Origin: Kistimonas scapharcae | GTDB taxonomy: Bacteria; Pseudomonadota; Gammaproteobacteria; Pseudomonadales; Endozoicomonadaceae | Direction of reading: 5' to 3' | Assembly: GCF_039540975.1 (NCBI RefSeq) | Contig: NZ_BAABFL010000481.1 | Location: 62,001 to 126,000, forward strand | Length of the DNA: 64,000 nucleotides | Shown here: positions 60,502-64,000 of the stretch, piece by piece | Numbering within the stretch: position 1 is the first letter of the stretch | Layout: every line of letters starts with the position of its first letter | Program-made: the position numbers and the translations under genes | Notes under the pieces: generated by a model | What the model was told of the DNA's origin: nothing | What the model saw: only the letters and a program-made list of their open reading frames with translations | The model's database searches: none

Positions 60502-60505
60502 TGTT

Positions 60506-60989
60506 TAGTGAGGAGAACCCGTTGTGTAGTGGTTTGTTAAGGTTTTTGTGTGTGCGTGTGGTGTTGTGCTAGAAAGGGGAAAAGCACCATTCACTGCTCT
60601 GTATGTAATATATGCCGGTGGGATGGTTTGATGAATCAAGGTTGGCGTTAGAATGAATCTGCCTATATTTCGGGTTAGGTATTAAGTGGTTTGTGTCTGG
60701 TCTTCCCGATGGCGGGGAAGGGGTGACAGAAATGCAGTCACCAGAGTTGTCGTTGTTGTGCTGAAACACGTAATTTCAGGTGTATGATTGAGAGGGGCTA
60801 AGCCTGCTTCAGTGGGCAGAGTTCTCGGCCTGTTATTAGTCGCATGATGCTGTATGGCGTTATGTGGCTATGTAACAATTATTAGTTATGCAGCATTATA
60901 ATAATATTGGGGCGATGCCATAGAGCGTTTAGGGTAAATGGTTTGTACGGCAATCTTTGTTCGAATTGGCATCTTTTCTGATGTGTAAA
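60506..60989. other. AT-rich stretch without genes
   Basis: About 480 bases between the insertion sequence and the hns-like gene. I see no credible coding region or RNA gene. Confidence 0.6.
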
Positions 60990-61022
60990 GTGCCCATGAT
61001 GCGACGACAGAATCATGGGCAC
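60990..61022 (-). terminator. Hairpin after the H-NS-family gene
   Basis: An 11-bp perfect stem (GTGCCCATGAT at 60990-61000 with ATCATGGGCAC at 61012-61022) lies 12 bases after the stop. The following T tract (TTTACACATC) is weak, so the terminator call is tentative. Confidence 0.65.
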
Positions 61023-61033
61023 ACCAAGGACTG

Positions 61034-61456
61034 TTATTCTACGACACAGTCCAGACGCTTTTTACCGGTGCGTTCTAGGTAGGCAGCGAAGTCGGCAGGA
61101 ATACGGCCAGCATTGCTGCCTTCCCAGATGATTTCGTTGCCTTCATTGGTTTCATAGCGAAAAGTCATGCGTTGAACGTCACGGCGCTTGCGAGTAGTTG
61201 ATTTGCCTGCCAGTACTTCATTGAGGTCTTCGAGGCTGATGTTGTGGTCTTTCATCAGCTGGATGATGGTTTGAAGTTGTTCCTGCTTTTCTTGCAGAGC
61301 GGCGGCTTGCTGTTGAACTTCTTCAGTTTTCTCTTCAAGGACAGCCTGAACGCGAGAGAGGACGTTCTCTACATCTTCGATGTGAACATTCTTGAACAGG
61401 GTGCGAAGCTTGGTTTTGGATTTGAGGACGGCGAGAGATTCTTCGAATATATTCAT
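61034..61456 (-). CDS. H-NS family nucleoid-associated protein
   Basis: A 140-residue DNA-binding/silencing protein: an N-terminal coiled-coil oligomerisation region (LEEKTEEVQQQAAALQEKQEQLQ), a basic linker (STTRKRRDVQ) and a C-terminal H-NS domain (NEGNEIIWEGSNAGRIPADFAAYLERTGKK) where the AT-hook-like QGR position reads AGR. It sits in AT-rich surroundings with a long upstream region, consistent with autoregulation, which is inference. Confidence 0.85.
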   Translation of the reverse strand: MNIFEESLAVLKSKTKLRTLFKNVHIEDVENVLSRVQAVLEEKTEEVQQQAAALQEKQEQLQTIIQLMKDHNISLEDLNEVLAGKSTTRKRRDVQRMTFRYETNEGNEIIWEGSNAGRIPADFAAYLERTGKKRLDCVVE

Positions 61457-61770
61457 AGGTACGTTATCTTCGTAGTGTGATGTTGTGTATTTAACGGCTC
61501 ACGCGAGCGCCATTGACCATTCGGAATATCTGGCGCATCTCTTTTATGCAGACAGGTGATTAGCAGCGTTTCTGCATGTCATTGAAGTCATAACATGCTG
61601 GGCTATTCACCTCTCTGAACATGAACATCTTATGCGCAGAAGTTAAGTTTGCCAGAAAATTGAACGCTTGTAATCAATTCGGGTTTATTTACTATAAAAT
61701 CCGCAACGTATTTCGTTTCCGCACGTATTCATTCACGTATTATCCTTGTCATTTGTTCTATGTCTGTCGT
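61457..61770 (-). other. Intergenic region upstream of the H-NS-family gene
   Basis: 314 AT-rich bases between the hns-like and proQ-like genes, both on the minus strand. It should contain the hns-like promoter. An ORF of 92 codons on the plus strand has no ribosome-binding site and is not credible. Confidence 0.5.
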
Positions 61771-62226
61771 TTATTGAACGACGCGCAGCCTGCCAATAAA
61801 TTCCCGGTTGTCACAGGTGCTGCCTGTCAATTTTCGCTGTTGTTTGCGATAAAGAGCTACTTCTGCCCCAACGGCTTCACGGAGTGTGACACGGCCTGAA
61901 CGTTTACCATTGCTATCAATGCGTATGGCACCTTCCTTTAATGACTCAAGGTAACGCTCCTGTTCAACGAAATAGCGCAAGGCTATTTTTATCAGCATCG
62001 GAGGTACCTGATTGGTTGCGATCATCTCCTTATGAATGCCAATTTTCAAAGGTACTGGTTCCGAAATTCTAAATAAATGCGGCCATATCTCCCTGGTAAT
62101 GCGCAGTGCTTCTGACTTGGGGATTTCGGCTTTGGATCTACCAGACAGTTTTTCGATATCTTGTTTTAGTGTCTCGCTAATGCCTGAGTCCATCGTCTTG
62201 TATTCCGGGGATGGTGTCTTCTGCAT
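61771..62226 (-). CDS. ProQ/FinO-domain RNA chaperone
   Basis: A 151-residue protein with the FinO fold: WPHLFRISEPVPLKIGIHKEM near residue 50 is the family core (PLKIGI), followed by IALRYFVEQERYLESLKEGAIRID and the basic tail GKRSGRVT. It lacks the long C-terminal Tudor-like domain of E. coli ProQ, so it is a minimal FinO-domain protein. No Shine-Dalgarno sequence is clear for the ATG at 62226; an ATG at 62193 is possible. Confidence 0.85.
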   Translation of the reverse strand: MQKTPSPEYKTMDSGISETLKQDIEKLSGRSKAEIPKSEALRITREIWPHLFRISEPVPLKIGIHKEMIATNQVPPMLIKIALRYFVEQERYLESLKEGAIRIDSNGKRSGRVTLREAVGAEVALYRKQQRKLTGSTCDNREFIGRLRVVQ

Positions 62227-62500
62227 GAAAATGTATGCTATTCATTTCATTATGATGTGTGCAGCATAAACCAGACTGTTATCGACGACTAGAGCCGCCC
62301 AGCGGAAAACTGACGTTTTTCTTTGTGTTGATGGTTTGAGGAATGTGTTCAGTATGATTTGCATTGATACATGTCGTGCGTTTGATCTTTTAATACATGA
62401 AATGCTGTATCGGGATTGAATGATTTCCTGATTGGCTAGAATCATAGAATATCTGCCGTTCAGAGGCGGGCGAAGGATAGCTTTAATAGTGAGTTCAGTC

Positions 62501-63520
62501 ATGCGGGTATGTCATGGATGTCAGAAGCCGGTACGTGAGAATACCATCTATGTGATGGGGAAATATTGGCATACGTACTGTTTTGTTTGCGAAGGGTGCG
62601 GCCAGTCGCTTGAGTCGGATCGGTTTGTGGTCTTTGGTAATAAGCCATGGCATCCGCACTGTTTGCGTTGCCCTGGCTGTCATAAACCGGTCGTTGATCA
62701 GTTTGTCGAGAAAGATAATGCTCCCTGGCATGTAAACTGCTTCCATAAAAAATTTACCCCTTCCTGTGCTGTTTGTGGTGAGCCATTACAGGGACGCTAC
62801 TTTCAGGATTTCTGGGGTAATCGATACTGTGCAAAACACCGTAACTATGACCGTTGCACCAGTTGTGGCCGTATAGTCTGCGGGCCTTTGACTGGTGGAG
62901 GAATGCGTTTTCCGGATGGCCTGATCATCTGTAACCTGTGTTGCGACAGTGGAGTCATCACAGAAGCCCGCGCGGAAGCCCTGTTGCTGGAAATGCGTCA
63001 GGCGTTGAAACAGATAGGGTTGAACCTTGCGAATGCCTCGACACCCATTCATTTGGCAGGGCGTGATGAATTGCACAAATTCAGTCGTCATAAGCATCAT
63101 GAAGAGCATCCGCTGCTGGGGCTTGCCCGCTGGCAGGTGGCACGCGCCAGTGGGCGGGTTGTGGATCGTTCCTTCCAGGACATTATTATCCAGCAGAATC
63201 TGCCGGAGTTTCATTTTCGAACAGTCGCCATCCATGAGCTCTGTCATGCTTGGTTTTTTTATAATCAGTATGAAGGGCTTCCCCTGGAGGTCGAGGAAGG
63301 CATGTGTGTGTTGATGGAATACTTGTGGTTACGTCACCAGAAAACCCGGGAGGCGGCCTATTTTATCCAACAGATTGTACAATCACCTGACCCGGTTTAT
63401 GGTGATGGTTTTCGCCAGGCACGTCAGGCGCTGAAGCGTCTTCCCATGAAAGTGCTGCTACAGTATCTGAAAGAGAAGCGTCGTTTTCCGGGCGCAATCG
63501 CTGCGTTTTTTTATCATTAA
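62501..63520 (+). CDS. LIM-domain protein with DA1-like metallopeptidase domain
   Basis: A 339-residue protein of eukaryote-like architecture. The first 165 residues hold a series of LIM-type CxxC...HxxC zinc fingers (CHGC, WHTYCFVCEGC, WHPHCLRCPGC, WHVNCF, SCAVC, RCTSC, CNLCC). The C-terminal half matches the plant ubiquitin-activated peptidase DA1: active-site HExxH at residues 245-249 (AIHELCHAW), then LPLEVEEGMCVLMEYLWL, which parallels the DA1 VEEG(I/M)C segment with the third zinc ligand. The ATG at 62501 was chosen; GTG at 62489 would add four residues. Genes of this type are uncommon in bacteria. A host-directed or protein-turnover role is possible, but no secretion signal is visible. 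Confidence 0.85.
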   Translation: MRVCHGCQKPVRENTIYVMGKYWHTYCFVCEGCGQSLESDRFVVFGNKPWHPHCLRCPGCHKPVVDQFVEKDNAPWHVNCFHKKFTPSCAVCGEPLQGRYFQDFWGNRYCAKHRNYDRCTSCGRIVCGPLTGGGMRFPDGLIICNLCCDSGVITEARAEALLLEMRQALKQIGLNLANASTPIHLAGRDELHKFSRHKHHEEHPLLGLARWQVARASGRVVDRSFQDIIIQQNLPEFHFRTVAIHELCHAWFFYNQYEGLPLEVEEGMCVLMEYLWLRHQKTREAAYFIQQIVQSPDPVYGDGFRQARQALKRLPMKVLLQYLKEKRRFPGAIAAFFYH

Positions 63521-63549
63521 TAATGCCGTTTGATGAAAAGGAGATAGGC

Positions 63550-63954
63550 ATGGATGCCAATGCTTTCGGTGATGAGATTATTACCGTCAGACCGCAGGAG
63601 GCGACCGAAACCCTGCAAAAGCTGCCTTATTTTATAGGTATTTCCGAGCAGACAGCCGGAAGTAAGGGTTTATCGCTCAGTTTTATCGTCATACCGCCGG
63701 GGGCAGTGTCCGAAGCCCATGAGCATGATGGCTATGAATCTGCCATCTATGTGCTGGAGGGGGAAGTGGAGACCCGCTATGGTGAGTATCTGGAAAAACG
63801 GGTCATCAACCGTGCGGGTGACTTCATCTATATTCCTCCCGGATTGACTCACCAGGCGTTTAATATGAGTGAAACACACCCTGCCCGGGCCTTGGTGGCG
63901 CGTAATGATGCTAATGATGTGGAGAAAGTGATACTCAGTCAGCCACAGGGCTGA
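63550..63954 (+). CDS. Cupin-domain protein
   Basis: A 134-residue single-domain cupin starting at an ATG with AAAGGAG seven bases upstream. Metal-site motif 1 reads EAHEHDGYESAIYVLEGEVET and motif 2 reads GDFIYIPPGLTHQAFN, giving His-His-Glu...His as usual. The substrate is unknown. It follows the LIM-DA1 gene by 29 bases, so the two may share a transcript. Confidence 0.82.
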   Translation: MDANAFGDEIITVRPQEATETLQKLPYFIGISEQTAGSKGLSLSFIVIPPGAVSEAHEHDGYESAIYVLEGEVETRYGEYLEKRVINRAGDFIYIPPGLTHQAFNMSETHPARALVARNDANDVEKVILSQPQG

Positions 63955-64000
63955 CAGTTGCTGCCCATCATAACCATTCAGTTCTCATGGCATGTCGAGT

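Larger units (their letters stand above)
59848..60505 (+). mobile_element. IS200/IS605-family insertion sequence (tnpA only)
   Basis: About 0.65 kb, with a single Y1 transposase gene flanked by similar imperfectly matched hairpins. The left hairpin is CCACGTCC-TAA-GGACGTGG (59855-59873) and the right hairpin is CCACGTTC-TAA-GAACGTGG (60481-60499). Both have an 8-bp stem and a TAA triloop, as expected for subterminal palindromes recognised by TnpA. No tnpB is present. Exact ends cannot be fixed without a copy elsewhere. Confidence 0.88.

Noticed and set aside
61621..61899. 92-codon plus-strand ORF opposite the proQ-like gene end
   Set aside because: No ribosome-binding site; it lies in the presumed hns-like promoter region and overlaps proQ antisense.

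Overview
The window comes from a gammaproteobacterium. GC is near 53%, falling clearly in 51.9-55 kb and 59.3-62.5 kb. The tadA - mltF - purL gene order at 46.4-51.9 kb matches enteric bacteria. A type III secretion (T3SS) core, a SopB/IpgD-like phosphatase, a LIM/DA1-like metallopeptidase and two giant type I-secreted adhesins together suggest a host-associated, probably marine bacterium. Endozoicomonas/Oceanospirillales relatives are my low-confidence guess, because no rRNA or other phylogenetic marker is present.

Layout: 0.2-2.2 kb holds a 2-hydroxyacyl-CoA dehydratase-type ATPase activator and a double-cubane-cluster/HgdB-like protein. They converge on a tightly coupled yedF - cysteine desulfurase-like - DUF3343 operon (2.2-3.9 kb), a set linked to Se/S trafficking. 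A Yip1-family membrane protein follows. From 11.2 kb down to 4.7 kb on the minus strand runs the T3SS operon sctN-O-P-Q-R-S-T-U, preceded by a terminator-separated CesT-type chaperone gene; sctQ has a well-placed internal start. At 12.1-15.0 kb a thiolase (fadI) and a two-domain FabG are divergent, followed by a secreted L,D-transpeptidase.

16.5-44.1 kb is a complete type I secretion locus: LapB-type ABC exporter, HlyD-type adaptor, TolC-type outer-membrane channel, then two paralogous giant adhesins of 4112 and 3256 residues. Both are mosaics of VCBS/cadherin-like repeats into whose loops LamG, concanavalin-like, F5/8C-like and other beta-sandwich modules are nested. Both end in RTX nonapeptides and a type I C-terminal target domain, which is internally shortened in the first protein. 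The locus lies between fadI/fabG and an AraC regulator plus MaoC hydratase (44.2-46.3 kb).

46.4-59.3 kb returns to housekeeping genes (tadA, a shortened mltF, purL, a sulfurtransferase, an ACT-domain protein with a possible attenuator leader, a DUF465 protein, class II DAHP synthase, tRNA-Pro). It is interrupted by a large minus-strand gene whose C-terminal CKSNKDRTG P-loop marks it as a probable T3SS effector phosphoinositide phosphatase. The AT-rich right end carries an IS200/IS605 element with TAA-triloop hairpins, an H-NS-family gene, a ProQ/FinO RNA chaperone, the LIM-DA1 protein and a cupin.

The most interesting items are the nested-domain giant adhesins and the T3SS core combined with a SopB-like effector candidate and a eukaryote-like LIM/DA1 protein. 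Next come the SctQ internal start and the attenuator-like leader before the ACT gene.
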